Below, piece after piece: positions 44,770 through 54,271 of a stretch of DNA of 64,000 nt. The position numbers were made by a program, and so were the translations under genes. The notes under the pieces were generated by a model. It was not told the origin of the DNA, did not search any database, and saw only the letters and a list, made by a program, of their open reading frames with translations. Position 1 is the first letter of the stretch; each line of letters begins with the position of its first letter. Source of the stretch: Pseudomonas saponiphila (lineage in GTDB: Bacteria; Pseudomonadota; Gammaproteobacteria; Pseudomonadales; Pseudomonadaceae); contig NZ_FNTJ01000001.1 of assembly GCF_900105185.1 (NCBI RefSeq), forward strand, positions 2,314,501-2,378,500, read 5' to 3'.

Positions 44770-45777
44770 TCAGGCGCCTGCGCGCTTGAGCTGCTCGACA
44801 AGCTGGGTTGGCAGGCCGCGCAGGGTGAGGGTTCCACCGGATTGGTCGAACTCAACCTTGGAGCCCAGCAGGTGCTGCTCGAAGCTGATGGAAAGGCCCT
44901 CGGCGCGACCAGTGAAGCGCCGGAACTGGTTGAGGGTGCGTTTGTCCGCGGGGATCTCCGGCGACAGCCCGTAGTCCTTGTTGCGGATGTGGTCGTAGAA
45001 GGCCTTGGGGCGATCCTCGTTGATCAGTTCGGACAGCTCCTCAAGGCTCACCGGCTCGCCAAGCTTGGACTGAGCCATGGAGTAGCTGACGAGGGCCTGG
45101 GTCTTCTCCCGAGCTGAATCTTCCGGTAGGTCCTCGCTTTCCACGAAGTCGCTGAAGGCCTTGAGCAGGGTGCGGGTCTCGCCTGGGCCGTCGACGCCTT
45201 CCTGGCAGCCGATGAAGTCGCGGAAGTAGTCGCTCGACTTGCGACCGTTCTTGCCCTTGATGAACGAGATGTACTGGCGCGACTTCGGGTTGTCCTTCCA
45301 CTCGCTCAGGTTGATGCGGGCGGCCAGGTGGATGTGGTCCAGGTCCAGGCGTCGAACAGAGGTCAGGGCGAGGCCGTCGGCCACGGTAACCGCTTCAGTT
45401 TCCTGCAGAAGGGCAATTACCAGGTAGTCGGTCAGGCCTTGCTGGTAGTGGCAGAAGAGGGCGTGCCCGCCTACGGAGAGGTTGGATTCCTCCATAAGCT
45501 TGGTCAGGTGCTCGACCGCAGAATTGCTGAACTCGATGAAGTCTTGCCCGCCGGCCAGGTACTTGGTCAGCCAGTCGCTGAAGGGGTATGCACCGGATTC
45601 AGGATGAAACAGGCCCCAGGCCTTGCCTTGTTTGGCGTTGTAGCTTTCGTTGACCTGGTGCATCAGGTCGTCGCGGATCTCACTATCCGCCAGTTCGCTG
45701 CCCGAGTAGTGGAGCACTGCAGGGCTTCCGTCAGGCTTCTTGTCGATCTTGTGGATGATGCTGTGAAGTACTGGCAT
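44770..45777 (-). CDS. Nucleoid-associated protein NdpA/YejK-like (phage copy)
   Basis: This 335-residue protein has the NA37/NdpA pattern: [36 protein letters not shown] and [24 protein letters not shown] lies eight bases before ATG 45777. NdpA-family proteins bind double-stranded DNA and are nucleoid components. Phage copies may organise or shield replicating phage DNA. A second, divergent relative lies at 56881-58023 beside the repressor. Confidence 0.88.
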   Translation of the reverse strand: MPVLHSIIHKIDKKPDGSPAVLHYSGSELADSEIRDDLMHQVNESYNAKQGKAWGLFHPESGAYPFSDWLTKYLAGGQDFIEFSNSAVEHLTKLMEESNLSVGGHALFCHYQQGLTDYLVIALLQETEAVTVADGLALTSVRRLDLDHIHLAARINLSEWKDNPKSRQYISFIKGKNGRKSSDYFRDFIGCQEGVDGPGETRTLLKAFSDFVESEDLPEDSAREKTQALVSYSMAQSKLGEPVSLEELSELINEDRPKAFYDHIRNKDYGLSPEIPADKRTLNQFRRFTGRAEGLSISFEQHLLGSKVEFDQSGGTLTLRGLPTQLVEQLKRAGA

Positions 45778-45922
45778 TGCGATTACCTCAGACAACCGCC
45801 ACCCTCCGTGACCGGTGGTGGCAAATTGGGGTGGGATGGGGTATTACGGGGGTCCGGCATGGGGCCGGGCTGTTCGAAAGCACAACAAAGCAGATCCTTC
45901 TGCTCAACTAGGGACGCTAGGC

Positions 45923-46240
45923 ATGGCATCTACGGTTTATGACGCGATACAAGATTTTATAAGCGCTGGGCGCCTGAGCGAATCTGAGGCCGCGGATTTA
46001 TTGTCACGCTACAGTAGTAAGGTGCAGGAGCAGCTAATCTGCGCCATGTACCTTGGAAACGCTCATCTTGATTACACCGAGCTGAAAGAGCGGGGCGACA
46101 ACTACATTGGCTATACGGACCATATTCCGCAGAGCGATTACGCCAAAAAAATCTATGAGAAGAACACAAATGTGCCGAGGTACTTGGAGAAAGCGCTCGA
46201 GTGCGCCCGGAATTCGGAATTCGACCTTACCCGCTTGTAG
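45923..46240 (+). CDS. Small hypothetical protein on the opposite strand
   Basis: This 105-residue soluble helical protein (VYDAIQDFISAGRLSESEAADLL) is encoded on the plus strand inside the leftward operon. It is AT-richer than the neighbours. No family is recognised. Such isolated counter-oriented genes are often expressed from the prophage. Confidence 0.6.
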   Translation: MASTVYDAIQDFISAGRLSESEAADLLSRYSSKVQEQLICAMYLGNAHLDYTELKERGDNYIGYTDHIPQSDYAKKIYEKNTNVPRYLEKALECARNSEFDLTRL

Positions 46241-46252
46241 GTCGCACGCCTC

Positions 46253-46768
46253 TCAAGAAGATGGCTTCAAAACCTCATCCCCCGGATCCTGCTGAATCAT
46301 CAGCATGCTCTTCCGGTCGAAGGCAAGGGCCAGCCTTGGCGAGATGCTGATCTCGTGACGCGGCGGGGTGAGAAACTTAGCCGCCTGCAGCGGGCCGAGA
46401 GCGTGGATGCCGTGAATCAGCGCCTCGATCATCTGGCTGTAGGTGGCATCCGCCCATCCACAGATGGCCCGCAGGTGCTGGCCGGTTCGCTGCCTGGCTG
46501 ACAGCCTCATTGGCTCAGTCCGCGCCACAGATCGGTGATCTTCTATTTCGTGGCGCGCGATCCTGAACAGTGCGTGATGCCCGAGCGCCTCGATGTGATG
46601 AATCATCAGCGTCATCGCCTCGCCCTGTTCCTCGATCCCGGCCCACTCCATCAGTTCCAGCAGGGCCTGTTTAGTCCCTGGCCGAACCTTCAAGCGCAGG
46701 TCTTCCTCCTGCAGGCGCTCGGCCTTGGCTCGGCGCTTCTCGTCTCGGGCCTGCTGAGACATCGCCAT
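46253..46768 (-). CDS. Phage hypothetical protein (171 aa)
   Basis: This basic 171-residue protein with a charged N-terminal helix (RDEKRRAKAERLQEEDLRLK) has two similar helical stretches (LLELMEWAGIEEQGEAMTL and HLRAICGWADATYSQMIEAL). That internal similarity suggests a duplicated helical, possibly RHH-like DNA-binding unit. AAGGAGG lies before the ATG at 46768. Confidence 0.65.
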   Translation of the reverse strand: MAMSQQARDEKRRAKAERLQEEDLRLKVRPGTKQALLELMEWAGIEEQGEAMTLMIHHIEALGHHALFRIARHEIEDHRSVARTEPMRLSARQRTGQHLRAICGWADATYSQMIEALIHGIHALGPLQAAKFLTPPRHEISISPRLALAFDRKSMLMIQQDPGDEVLKPSS

Positions 46769-47241
46769 ACAGCACCTCCTTCAATCCGCTGGGCGGCAGG
46801 TGAATATGCAACTGGCTTCGACGCTGCTGCACGCGATTGTTGATCCGCTTCAAGCTCGCTTCTCCCAGCGCTTTGGGAAGCTGAACTCATAGGTGAGCTC
46901 CAGGCGGTGGAGGAGTGAGTCGGATATACCGGCCTTCCTGCAGGCAGCGATGCGTGACACTCCAGCGTCCCGCAGGGCAGCTAGGCGCTCGATGAGCTTC
47001 AAATCTCGCTCCCTATTGCGGATTTCGGAGCACCGTGACCGGCCGTTTCGGTTGATCGTGACCGGTCATTTCGCTAACGCGTGACCGCTCATTTCGGTAG
47101 CAACGTGACCGATTTTCCGCCTGTTCCGAAACAGGTGGTCACGGCTTACCGAAATCGCCGGTCACGACTTAGCGAAAGCCTTCCCCTTCGTTGCGCATGA
47201 CCTGATGCGCCGCCATCCTCGACCGATTTCGGGAGAGGAAG

Positions 47242-48927
47242 ATGGCGGCGCCGCGAGTAGCCATGCGAAACATCAAAGAATGTCTGCGCCTCAAGTTTGA
47301 GGCCGGCTTGTCCCACGAGAAGATTGCCCGTGCCTTGCAGCTGTCCAAGGGCGTGGTTAGCAAGTACATCGCGGCGGCGCGGGTGGCCGGGCTGGACTGG
47401 CCGGCGCTGGTGGCCATGGACGAGGCCGCGCTGGCGGCCGCCTTGTTTGCACCGACGTCGACGAACAAGCCGCGCGGTGAGCGAGTGCTGCCCGATGTGC
47501 TGAGCATCCACCGCGAGTTGCGACGCAAGGGCGTGACCTTGCAGCTGCTGTGGGAGGAATATCTCGCCGCGCATGCGGGCCAGCCGACCTACCGCTACAC
47601 CCAGTTCGTCGAGCACTACCGGCGCTACGCCCAGACGCTCAAACGTTCGATGCGTCAGCTGCACCGTGCGGGCGAGAAGCTATTCATCGACTATGCCGGG
47701 CCGACGCTGCCGGTGGTCGACCCGGCCACCGGCGAAGTGCGCCGGGCGCACATCTTCGTCGCCGCCCTGGGCGCCTCGAATTACACCTATGCCTGCGCGA
47801 CGCCAGGCGAAACCCAGGTGGACTGGCTGACCTCGCTGGGCCAGGCTCTGACCTACTTTGGCGGCGTGCCGGAAATGGTTGTGCCGGACAATCCGCGCGC
47901 CCTGGTCGCCCAGCCGGATCGCTACGAGCCGGGCCTGAACCGGGCCACGCTGGAGTGCGCGCGTCATTACCAGACGGTGATCCTGCCGGCACGGCCACGC
48001 AAGCCTCAGGACAAGGCCAAGGCCGAGGTGGCGGTGCAGGTGGTCGAGCGCTGGATCATGGCGCGGCTGCGCCATCGGCAGTTCTTCAGCCTGCATGCGC
48101 TTAACCAGGCCATCGCCGAGCTGCTGGAGGATCTGAATCGGCGCCCGTTCAAGCGGCTCGATGGCTGCCGGCGCGACTGGTTCGAGCGCCTGGATCGCCC
48201 GGCCTTGCGAGCGCTGCCGGTGCATCCCTACGAGGTCGCCACCTTCAAGCGCTGCAAGGTCAGCATCGACTACCACATCGAGGTCAATGGCAGCTTCTAC
48301 AGCGTGCCCTCCGCCCTGGCCCGGCAGAACGTGGACGTGCGACTGACGGCACACACCCTGGAAGTGCTGCATGGCAACCGGCGGGTGGCCAGCCACCTGC
48401 TGCTGGGGCGACGCGGCGCTTACAGTACCCAGCGCGAGCACATGCCCGCGGCGCACCAGGCGCATCGCGAATGGACGCCACAACGCCTGCTCGACTGGGG
48501 CGCGCGGATCGGCCCCTACACGCGCCAACTGATCGATCACCAACTGACCCACAAGCCGCACCCGGAGATGGGCTACCGCGCCTGCCTCGGCCTGCTCTCG
48601 CTGGCCCGGCGCTATGGCAATGCACGCCTGGAAGCCGCTGCCGAACGTGCCGTACACCTGCGCGCCTTCACCGGGCGCAGCGTGCGCAACCTGCTCCAGC
48701 AAGGCCTGGATCAACAGCCGCTGCCCCAGCGTGCCGCCGAAACGACCTTACCCGGCGACCACGAGAACGTCCGTGGCGCCGACTACTACCAACCCCCGCA
48801 ACAGGAGCTGTTCGATGATGCCGCAACACACCCTGAATCAACTGCACCAGCTACGCCTGGACGGCATGGCCCGCGCCCTGGAAGAGCAATGGACGCTGCC
48901 GGCCAGCCACAGCCTGAGCTTCGATGA
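47242..48927 (+). CDS. istA: IS21 transposase IstA, copy 2
   Basis: The gene encodes 561 residues identical to copy 1, including the DDE core segments [17 protein letters not shown] and VPDNPRALV. It overlaps istB at its 3' end. It is intact and presumably active. Confidence 0.95.
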   Translation: MAAPRVAMRNIKECLRLKFEAGLSHEKIARALQLSKGVVSKYIAAARVAGLDWPALVAMDEAALAAALFAPTSTNKPRGERVLPDVLSIHRELRRKGVTLQLLWEEYLAAHAGQPTYRYTQFVEHYRRYAQTLKRSMRQLHRAGEKLFIDYAGPTLPVVDPATGEVRRAHIFVAALGASNYTYACATPGETQVDWLTSLGQALTYFGGVPEMVVPDNPRALVAQPDRYEPGLNRATLECARHYQTVILPARPRKPQDKAKAEVAVQVVERWIMARLRHRQFFSLHALNQAIAELLEDLNRRPFKRLDGCRRDWFERLDRPALRALPVHPYEVATFKRCKVSIDYHIEVNGSFYSVPSALARQNVDVRLTAHTLEVLHGNRRVASHLLLGRRGAYSTQREHMPAAHQAHREWTPQRLLDWGARIGPYTRQLIDHQLTHKPHPEMGYRACLGLLSLARRYGNARLEAAAERAVHLRAFTGRSVRNLLQQGLDQQPLPQRAAETTLPGDHENVRGADYYQPPQQELFDDAATHPESTAPATPGRHGPRPGRAMDAAGQPQPELR

Positions 48928-49564
48928 ACGCCTCGGCCTACTGCTCGACCGCGAACTGGCCTGGCGTGACAACCAGCGCCTGGTACGGCTGCGCAAGAAG
49001 GCCAAGCTCAAGTACGCCAACGCCTGCCTGGAAGATCTCGACCGCCGCACCGGACGCGCCCTGGACGAGCGTCTGATCGCCACCCTGGCCAGTGGCGACT
49101 GGATCCGCCAGCAGCACAACCTGCTGCTGACCGGCCCGACCGGTGCCGGCAAAACCTGGCTGGCCTGCGCCCTGGGCAACCAGGCCTGCCGCCAGGGCTA
49201 TAGCACCCTGTACCTGCGCACCCCGCGCCTGCTGGAACAACTGCGCATCGCTCATGGCGACGGCAGCTTCGGCCGTACCCTGCAACAGCTGGCAAAGGTC
49301 GACGTCCTGGTGCTGGACGACTGGGCGCTAGCCCCGCTGGAGGAAGGAGCCCGGCATGACCTGCTGGAGGTGATCGACGACCGCGCTGGCAGCCGCTCCA
49401 CCATCCTGACGAGCCAACTGCCCATCGAGCACTGGCACGGCTGGATCAACGACCCGACCCTGGCCGATGCCATCCTCGACCGCCTGGTGCACAACGCCTA
49501 CCGACTGACGATGAAAGGCGAGTCGCTGCGCCGAAAAAAAGCCGAGGAACAAGCCGCATCGTGA
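48815..49564 (+). CDS. istB: IS21 helper ATPase IstB, copy 2
   Basis: The gene encodes 249 residues identical to copy 1, with Walker A GPTGAGKT and Walker B VLVLDDW. It starts within the 3' end of istA. Confidence 0.95.
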   Translation: MMPQHTLNQLHQLRLDGMARALEEQWTLPASHSLSFDERLGLLLDRELAWRDNQRLVRLRKKAKLKYANACLEDLDRRTGRALDERLIATLASGDWIRQQHNLLLTGPTGAGKTWLACALGNQACRQGYSTLYLRTPRLLEQLRIAHGDGSFGRTLQQLAKVDVLVLDDWALAPLEEGARHDLLEVIDDRAGSRSTILTSQLPIEHWHGWINDPTLADAILDRLVHNAYRLTMKGESLRRKKAEEQAAS

Positions 49565-50022
49565 CCGATGCGATTACAATCCAGAACCCGCGCAACCGGG
49601 GTGGAAGCACCGGTCACGTATTAGCGAAACGCTCGGTCACGTTCACCGAAATCCGCACCCTATCAACGACCTTGCTCTTGAACATGAAGCCGCCCTCGTG
49701 GGCGGCCCGACGCATGGCTGACTCTGACTTTCCGGTGGCAGCCATGGCTTGGTCGATGGTCATGGTCTTGGCGAGCTCGCGGATGGTGTTGACGTAGGCT
49801 TTGCGCTCGGCGAAGTGGTCTTCGTAGGTGCGCTTGGGCTGCGGGCGGGTGGCGCGTTTGCCATGCTGGCCAGCCAGGTCTTTGCGTGGCCGGCGAGGCT
49901 GGAAACTGAAAGATTCCAGCACCTGGACCTTGTTGCCAGACATGAAGAAGGCAGCCTTAGCTGCCTCGAGTTCTTCCTGGCGCTCGGAGCGGACCAGGAT
50001 GTAGTTGTTGGTCATGGTTACC

Positions 50023-50586
50023 TCACTTGATGCGAATCGAGCTCTCGCCGCGCTCCAGGTGTGCCCAGGTTGGTTCCGACATCAGCTCGTGCTCGCAGTC
50101 TTCTCCGGCGGCGATTCGCTTGTGCACGGCCTCGTTGTGGTCACGGATCTCTTTGAGGCGTACCGCGATGGTTTTCTTGTCCGGAGTGATTACGCTCTTC
50201 AACGACACGAACTCATCAGGTACCGCCTTCTCGTCATCGACAATCACCTTCTCTGGCGAAAGGGCGAGAGTGATGGTGAACAGCGGGCGCTTGATCGACT
50301 TGATGTCCGCGGCCTCCATGTTCAGGCGTAGGAAGTCGCTGAGCTGGCCCACGGTGTTCTTCTTGATGCGCTTGAGTTCGTTCAGGCGGTCGACTTCCTT
50401 GTCGATGGCATCGATGTCGCCCTCGATGTTCCGGCGCAACATGACGATGCTTTCGGCCTTTACTTCGAACTCGCCTTTGATGCCGTCCATGGTGTCCTGA
50501 ATGGCCTGGCGCAGCCCTTCGTCGTCGGTATCTGCCAGGGCGGCGAGTTCGGCCATCTGGCCAGTCAGTGCGTAGAGCTCGGTCAT
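50023..50586 (-). CDS. Siphovirus Gp157-family protein
   Basis: This 187-residue protein has a long central coiled coil (RRNIEGDIDAIDKEVDRLNE) followed by the Gp157 pattern FLRLNMEAADIKSIKRPLFTI and VPDEFVSLKSVITPDKK. Streptococcal phage Gp157 has been linked to phage resistance phenotypes, but the family role is not settled. It overlaps the start region of the annealing-protein gene by 4 bases and belongs to the leftward recombination operon. Confidence 0.82.
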   Translation of the reverse strand: MTELYALTGQMAELAALADTDDEGLRQAIQDTMDGIKGEFEVKAESIVMLRRNIEGDIDAIDKEVDRLNELKRIKKNTVGQLSDFLRLNMEAADIKSIKRPLFTITLALSPEKVIVDDEKAVPDEFVSLKSVITPDKKTIAVRLKEIRDHNEAVHKRIAAGEDCEHELMSEPTWAHLERGESSIRIK

Positions 50587-51332
50587 GCTGCACCTTCCAT
50601 AGAGTCTTCAAGGTCCGCTTTGCGGGCGTCCTTGGCGCGGGTGAATTTGAGTTTGTGGGCTTCGCGTTCTGGATCGTTCTGACGAAGGTCCAGCTTGCGC
50701 ATGGCCGATTTGTAGAGCTGCTGCAGCTCGTTGAGCGACTGCGCGGTGCCGATCAGATGGAGCGTCTCAGCCAGCCATTCGCGGTACTCGGCGGCCAGAC
50801 GCTCCTTCGCTTCGATCTTGTCCTCGGCGCGCTCGATCTCGGCTTCACCCAGGCGCTCGTTGACGTAGTGAATGTCGTCGTAGAGACCCAGACGAACGTC
50901 GGCAGAGAAGCCAAGCTGACTGAGGCATTTGCCGATCGCATCGGTGAGGGATTTCTTCGGTGCGTCGAAGTCGGTGCCGATGCTTCCGAACTTGTTTTGA
51001 GTGATGAAAGGCGTGTGCCCGTAGTGCGTGATCGTCTTGCGCTCACCGTCGCCGCCCAGGTACCACAGGGCGACCTTGAGGGTGTGCACCTGGGCGTGGG
51101 CCAGCACCACGCCTTCCTTGCTCAGCAGCGGGCCGCCGATGTCGAAGCGCTCCTCAATCACGTCATAACCCCAGCCGGTGCCGCAGGGGCCGAACTGCTC
51201 CGTGGCGCGCTTGGCCAGGTACTGGGCATTCACCGCGGTACCCGTGAAACCACCGGGGCCGGTGTATTCCTTGGTGAACTTGGGGTCGGTCTTTTCGACC
51301 TCCTCCCACAGGGTGAGGTTAGGTACAGGCAT
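50583..51332 (-). CDS. Rad52/Sak-like single-strand annealing protein
   Basis: This 249-residue protein has AQYLAKRATEQFGPCGTGWG near the start and KKSLTDAIGKCLSQLGFSADV in the centre. The latter resembles the conserved helix of Rad52/Sak-type phage recombinases (T-DA-K-L-G). The C-terminal half is helical and charged. It should anneal complementary single strands during phage recombination. A decayed copy of the same gene lies at 20022-20135. The adjacent ParB-like gene and Gp157 complete the module. Confidence 0.75.
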   Translation of the reverse strand: MPVPNLTLWEEVEKTDPKFTKEYTGPGGFTGTAVNAQYLAKRATEQFGPCGTGWGYDVIEERFDIGGPLLSKEGVVLAHAQVHTLKVALWYLGGDGERKTITHYGHTPFITQNKFGSIGTDFDAPKKSLTDAIGKCLSQLGFSADVRLGLYDDIHYVNERLGEAEIERAEDKIEAKERLAAEYREWLAETLHLIGTAQSLNELQQLYKSAMRKLDLRQNDPEREAHKLKFTRAKDARKADLEDSMEGAA

Positions 51333-51376
51333 GACTATCTCCCGCCGCGCAGGTGCGCAGCTTTGAAAGATGTGAG

Positions 51377-51475
51377 TTATTGGGTGAGGTGATCGGCGAG
51401 GGTGCTGATCAGCATTGCGGCGGTGCAGAGCGCGAGGGCAGGGAAGGAGCTACGCCAGTAGAGAAACGCGATCAC
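51377..51475 (-). CDS. 32-residue membrane peptide, translationally coupled
   Basis: The frame starts at a GTG that overlaps the TGA of the 57-residue gene (GTGA). It encodes VIAFLYWRSSFPALALCTAA followed by MLISTLADHLTQ, mostly one hydrophobic helix. The overlap supports translation by reinitiation. Function is unknown. Confidence 0.5.
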   Translation of the reverse strand: MIAFLYWRSSFPALALCTAAMLISTLADHLTQ

Positions 51476-51645
51476 GACTCGACCAGCGAGAGCAGGCGCT
51501 CGCCCAGGGTGATCTTGGCATTGGCCTGTTCCTTTCTGATCCCTGTGAGCTCTGCAACCTCTGAGAGAGAAAGGCCTTCGCGCCTAAGTTTTGCGCAGCG
51601 GATCGCCAACTGCTGCCCGCGCTTGTGTGCGCCGGCGCCGCTCAT
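51472..51645 (-). CDS. 57-residue helix-turn-helix-like phage protein
   Basis: This short basic protein carries REGLSLSEVAELTGIRKEQA, which has the spacing of a helix-turn-helix. Its ATG overlaps the stop of the upstream gene and its TGA overlaps the start of the next. It belongs to a run of four tightly overlapping small genes (52039 to 51377). It may be a small regulator. Confidence 0.65.
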   Translation of the reverse strand: MSGAGAHKRGQQLAIRCAKLRREGLSLSEVAELTGIRKEQANAKITLGERLLSLVES

Positions 51646-51842
51646 TGCCGTTGCTCCAACTGAGCCACGCGATAGCGCAGAACCTGCAGCACCCGGCCGC
51701 GGTAACCTGGCTCTGCATACTGTTCAACTGGCGGCCCGAAGAAGCCCCGGCGCTCGGCCAGGCTGTAGGCATCACGCAGGTTGTGGGCGGTAATGTCTTC
51801 CAGTTGCTCCTCGATGAGCGACTTGACTGGGGAAGTGGTCAT
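51642..51842 (-). CDS. Small phage protein (66 aa)
   Basis: This 66-residue helical protein (VKSLIEEQLEDITAHNLRDA, then RVLQVLRYRVAQLEQRQ) overlaps its neighbours by 4 bases on both sides. No family is recognised; expression is supported by the coupling. Confidence 0.65.
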   Translation of the reverse strand: MTTSPVKSLIEEQLEDITAHNLRDAYSLAERRGFFGPPVEQYAEPGYRGRVLQVLRYRVAQLEQRQ

Positions 51843-52039
51843 TCTGCCTCCTTGCGCCGGTGACAGGCTTCCATCAGGCGCTTGCAGTAGTGAGTGAATT
51901 CGTCAGTGGTGATTGCCCCGTCAGTGAGCAGGCGGGTGATCAGTCCCTGCACCAGGACATCGATGTCGGACTGGCTGTTGGGATCGGCAACGCCTTCGAG
52001 GGCTTGGTCGATGAGGATGTGAGGGCTCAAAACCCGCAC
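51839..52039 (-). CDS. Small phage protein (66 aa), acidic
   Basis: This 66-residue protein (ILIDQALEGVADPNSQSDID, then FTHYCKRLMEACHRRKEAE) overlaps the preceding gene by 13 bases and the following one by 4. It is unrecognised and part of the leftward operon. Confidence 0.65.
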   Translation of the reverse strand: MRVLSPHILIDQALEGVADPNSQSDIDVLVQGLITRLLTDGAITTDEFTHYCKRLMEACHRRKEAE

Positions 52040-52458
52040 TCCTGCTCTAGGCGCGCCTGCTCCTGTTCAAAGGCCACCGCGGCCTCTGCGTGAGGCTTCA
52101 AAAGCTCAAGCGCGATGTCCTTCAAGGCTGATTTCTTACCCAGCAGGTACACCGCCAGATCCATCAGGAGCCCCGAGCTGCGAAAGCCCATGGCATTGAT
52201 CACCAGCTGGCCGAAAGCGTCTTGTTGGTCCTCACCGTCGATCTGGCGCTGGTTCAGGTGGTCCTGCACGGCCCTTGCAAAGTCGGCCTGGGTGACCTCG
52301 CCGCGCTCTGAAAGTTGGTAGCCCCAGGAAATCCGGTAACCCATCAGCAGGCGCTCGGCGTTCGCTTCAAGCCATTCCGATTCGGCCAGGTCGTCATCGC
52401 TCACCGGTGGCGGCATACGGTTGTCGTATTCGAGCTGAGCCTTGCGTAGTGCTGACAT
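52027..52458 (-). CDS. Phage hypothetical protein (143 aa)
   Basis: This acidic 143-residue helical protein (RKAQLEYDNRMPPPVSDDDL near the start) has GGAGG before ATG 52458. It heads the run of overlapping small genes. No family is recognised. Confidence 0.7.
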   Translation of the reverse strand: MSALRKAQLEYDNRMPPPVSDDDLAESEWLEANAERLLMGYRISWGYQLSERGEVTQADFARAVQDHLNQRQIDGEDQQDAFGQLVINAMGFRSSGLLMDLAVYLLGKKSALKDIALELLKPHAEAAVAFEQEQARLEQECGF

Positions 52459-52652
52459 GATTGCCTCCAGAGTGGCGGGTGCTGGTCCAACAAAACTCGG
52501 ATGCACTCATCCGCTCCGCTGGTTGCCGATGGGCGCGGAGGTAAGTGCATGCGGGTGGTGTCGGAGGGGGCGATATTTACTTTTCGCCAATGAATTTCTG
52601 AACCTATTTGCAGTCAAATATCCTGCCCTTACTGGCTTTCAGGACATTCAAA

Positions 52653-52889
52653 ATGAAGCGCGCTGCAATCGTTCTTTTGGCTCTATCAGGCTCCCTTTTG
52701 TTGGGAGGTTGCGTGCCTGTCTGGGACGACGGAGGAGGGTACGGTCGTGATCGTTATAGGGGCTATGATCACGATCGGAGATATGACCAGGGCGATGACA
52801 ACGATCAGGGTTATTACCATAGGCATGATCGCCGCGATGGTGATCGATGGCGTGATCGCAATCGCGATCATGATGACAGGGACGACTGA
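52653..52889 (+). CDS. Small lipoprotein with Asp/Arg/Tyr-rich tail
   Basis: This 78-residue protein has the signal MKRAAIVLLALSGSLLLGGC with lipobox LLGGC. An extremely polar mature tail of repeated Asp, Arg, His, Tyr and Gly follows. It is encoded on the plus strand against the surrounding leftward operon, so it has its own promoter. An isolated prophage lipoprotein is reminiscent of Cor/Llp-type receptor-blocking proteins, but there is no sequence proof. Confidence 0.7.
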   Translation: MKRAAIVLLALSGSLLLGGCVPVWDDGGGYGRDRYRGYDHDRRYDQGDDNDQGYYHRHDRRDGDRWRDRNRDHDDRDD

Positions 52890-53009
52890 TCAGCTTAAGG
52901 CTCACAAGCAGATCTCCTACGAACTCTGGTGCTGGTGAGCGCCAGGGTTCGGGCAGTTAACGACAGGCTGGCGTGGCCCTAGTTGCTGGCTGGGGATGCA
53001 ATTGAATTG

Positions 53010-53861
53010 CTAAGCAGATTCGCTCACTGCACTCTGGAGCTTCAGGATCAGTGCTGTAGGAAGGCTGATCTCTGGCCCTGAACTATCCAGGCAACCATGA
53101 GGCAATGCTTTAAAGATTTCCTGTGCTGCTGCACGTATCGCTTCGAGCCGTTGACGGGAAGTTGTAGGGCCGCGCATCGATCCCGCAGTCACCTTGGACT
53201 TGCCGGTGGCCTTGGCCTTTTGCAGCTCGCCGCCGAGCACTTTGCCTGCTTCCTCGCCATGCTGACGCAGTACCTGCACCGCCGTTGTAGCGGACACTTG
53301 GCCGGAAGCGACCAGCTGTTGAACGTCGGTATTGGCGTTGCCGAGCGTCATTACTTGTTCGACGTGTTGGCGGGTCTTGCCGACCTTCTTGGCGATCTGA
53401 TCAGACGTCCAGCCAAATGCGGTGAGCCGCTTGTAGCCGTCGGCCAGCTCAAGAGGGGAGAGCTTCTTTCCTTCCTGGCTGGTGATGACCCTTGCTACCC
53501 GTTCGGCGTCGTTGCCCTCGAAAGGAACAATCGAGATCCAGGCCTCCAGGCGTTCGGGGTCATCCTTGCTCGGCACTCTTGGAAGGCGACCTGCCTGATC
53601 CAGTTTCAAGTAGGCGCGGCGACGGCGGTGGCCATCGACAACCCACATGCCACCTTCTGCGCGGGGCCTGACCTCCAGTGCCGGAATCTGGCCGCCGGCG
53701 AAGATGAACTCAGCCAGGGCATTGATGCTTTCCTCCAGTTCCTCACCTTCAGCACGAAGGTTGAAGCCGGGCTCTTCGTGGAGATCTTCCAGGCGGGCCT
53801 TCATCGCGTCAGCACGCTTCAGGTCCCCGTCCTTGATCATTTGCTTGAAAGACTTGGCCAT
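53010..53861 (-). CDS. Phage ParB-like nuclease/DNA-binding protein
   Basis: This 283-residue protein has an N-terminal ParB/Srx-type domain (WVVDGHRRRRAYLKL), then a helix-turn-helix region (RLTAFGWTSDQIAKKVGKTR, QHVEQVMTL). A basic C-terminus ends the protein. No parA partner is present, so a role in phage recombination or replication rather than partition is likely. A relic of the same 3' end lies at 22934-23085. Confidence 0.85.
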   Translation of the reverse strand: MAKSFKQMIKDGDLKRADAMKARLEDLHEEPGFNLRAEGEELEESINALAEFIFAGGQIPALEVRPRAEGGMWVVDGHRRRRAYLKLDQAGRLPRVPSKDDPERLEAWISIVPFEGNDAERVARVITSQEGKKLSPLELADGYKRLTAFGWTSDQIAKKVGKTRQHVEQVMTLGNANTDVQQLVASGQVSATTAVQVLRQHGEEAGKVLGGELQKAKATGKSKVTAGSMRGPTTSRQRLEAIRAAAQEIFKALPHGCLDSSGPEISLPTALILKLQSAVSESA

Positions 53862-53931
53862 GCAATTTATTTCCAGGTGATTGACTCTCCATCTGGCCCT
53901 GTTGCCAAGGCCAGCCTGTAAAGTCTGTTTT

Positions 53932-54225
53932 TCACTTGCCAGTCGCCGCTGAAGCAGCTTTGGCTTCGACCTCTTCATCGAATGAGCAGAGGTGTGGAGC
54001 CTCTCGGTACAAGCTCAGCAAGCGCTCACCCTCATTAGTTGACCAGGTATCGCGCGCTAGCTTCAGTTCGGCGTCAGTGGCATAGCTCTCGATAGCCACT
54101 TCAATGACTGCGGTGAGAGAACGCCGCTGATTTCGCCCCATTACATCCAAGAGGTGCCGCGTTCGCGGACTTACGCGAGCAGCAATTGCTTCTGTCTTTG
54201 TGGTCCTACCGATTCTTTTGGCCAT
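53932..54225 (-). CDS. First gene of the PL operon, small DNA-binding-like protein
   Basis: The 97-residue protein begins with a basic segment (MAKRIGRTTKTEAIAARVSP) and RTRHLLDVMGRNQRRSLTAV, similar to ribbon-helix-helix proteins. GGAG lies before the ATG. As the first leftward gene behind a boxA-bearing leader it stands where lambda has N, but no arginine-rich N-type motif is proven. It could be an antiterminator or a repressor-like regulator. Confidence 0.65.
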   Translation of the reverse strand: MAKRIGRTTKTEAIAARVSPRTRHLLDVMGRNQRRSLTAVIEVAIESYATDAELKLARDTWSTNEGERLLSLYREAPHLCSFDEEVEAKAASAATGK

Positions 54226-54248
54226 GCCTTTCTCCGGTTGTCATCCCA

Positions 54249-54271
54249 AAGCCCGCTCAATGAACGGGCTT
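54249..54271 (-). terminator. Hairpin in the PL leader (weak terminator-like)
   Basis: The repeat AAGCCCG / CGGGCTT lies between the boxA and the first leftward gene. On the minus strand only three T follow it. It may be the early terminator that antitermination overcomes. Confidence 0.5.

Larger units (their letters stand above)
47017..49657 (+). mobile_element. IS21-family element, copy 2 (2,641 bp)
   Basis: It has the same tips, gene layout and length as copy 1 at 25262-27902, and every base I compared is the same. It is flanked by the 6-bp repeat CCCTAT (47011-47016 and 49658-49663). It lies against the direction of the leftward phage operon and should be polar on genes downstream. The two copies are in direct orientation 21,755 bp apart. 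Confidence 0.95.
46850..50015 (-). pseudogene. Prophage HTH-type gene split by IS21-type copy 2
   Basis: The 5' part (50015 to 49664) starts at MTNNYILVRSERQEELEAAK and includes a putative helix-turn-helix (TIDQAMAATGKSESAMRRAA). The 3' part (47016 to 46850) encodes LKLIERLAALRDAGVSRIAA and SLLHRLELTYEFSFPKRW. Removing the element plus one CCCTAT duplication rejoins the frame exactly (SKVVDR then ERDLKL) into 172 codons. The gene was therefore intact before the insertion. It probably encoded a small DNA-binding protein of the leftward early operon. Confidence 0.88.

Noticed and set aside
25255..49663. Composite transposon formed by the two IS21-type copies
   Set aside because: The outer flanks carry different target repeats (ACGTGGT and CCCTAT), and each copy has its own pair. 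They therefore inserted separately and the 19-kb interval did not move as one unit.
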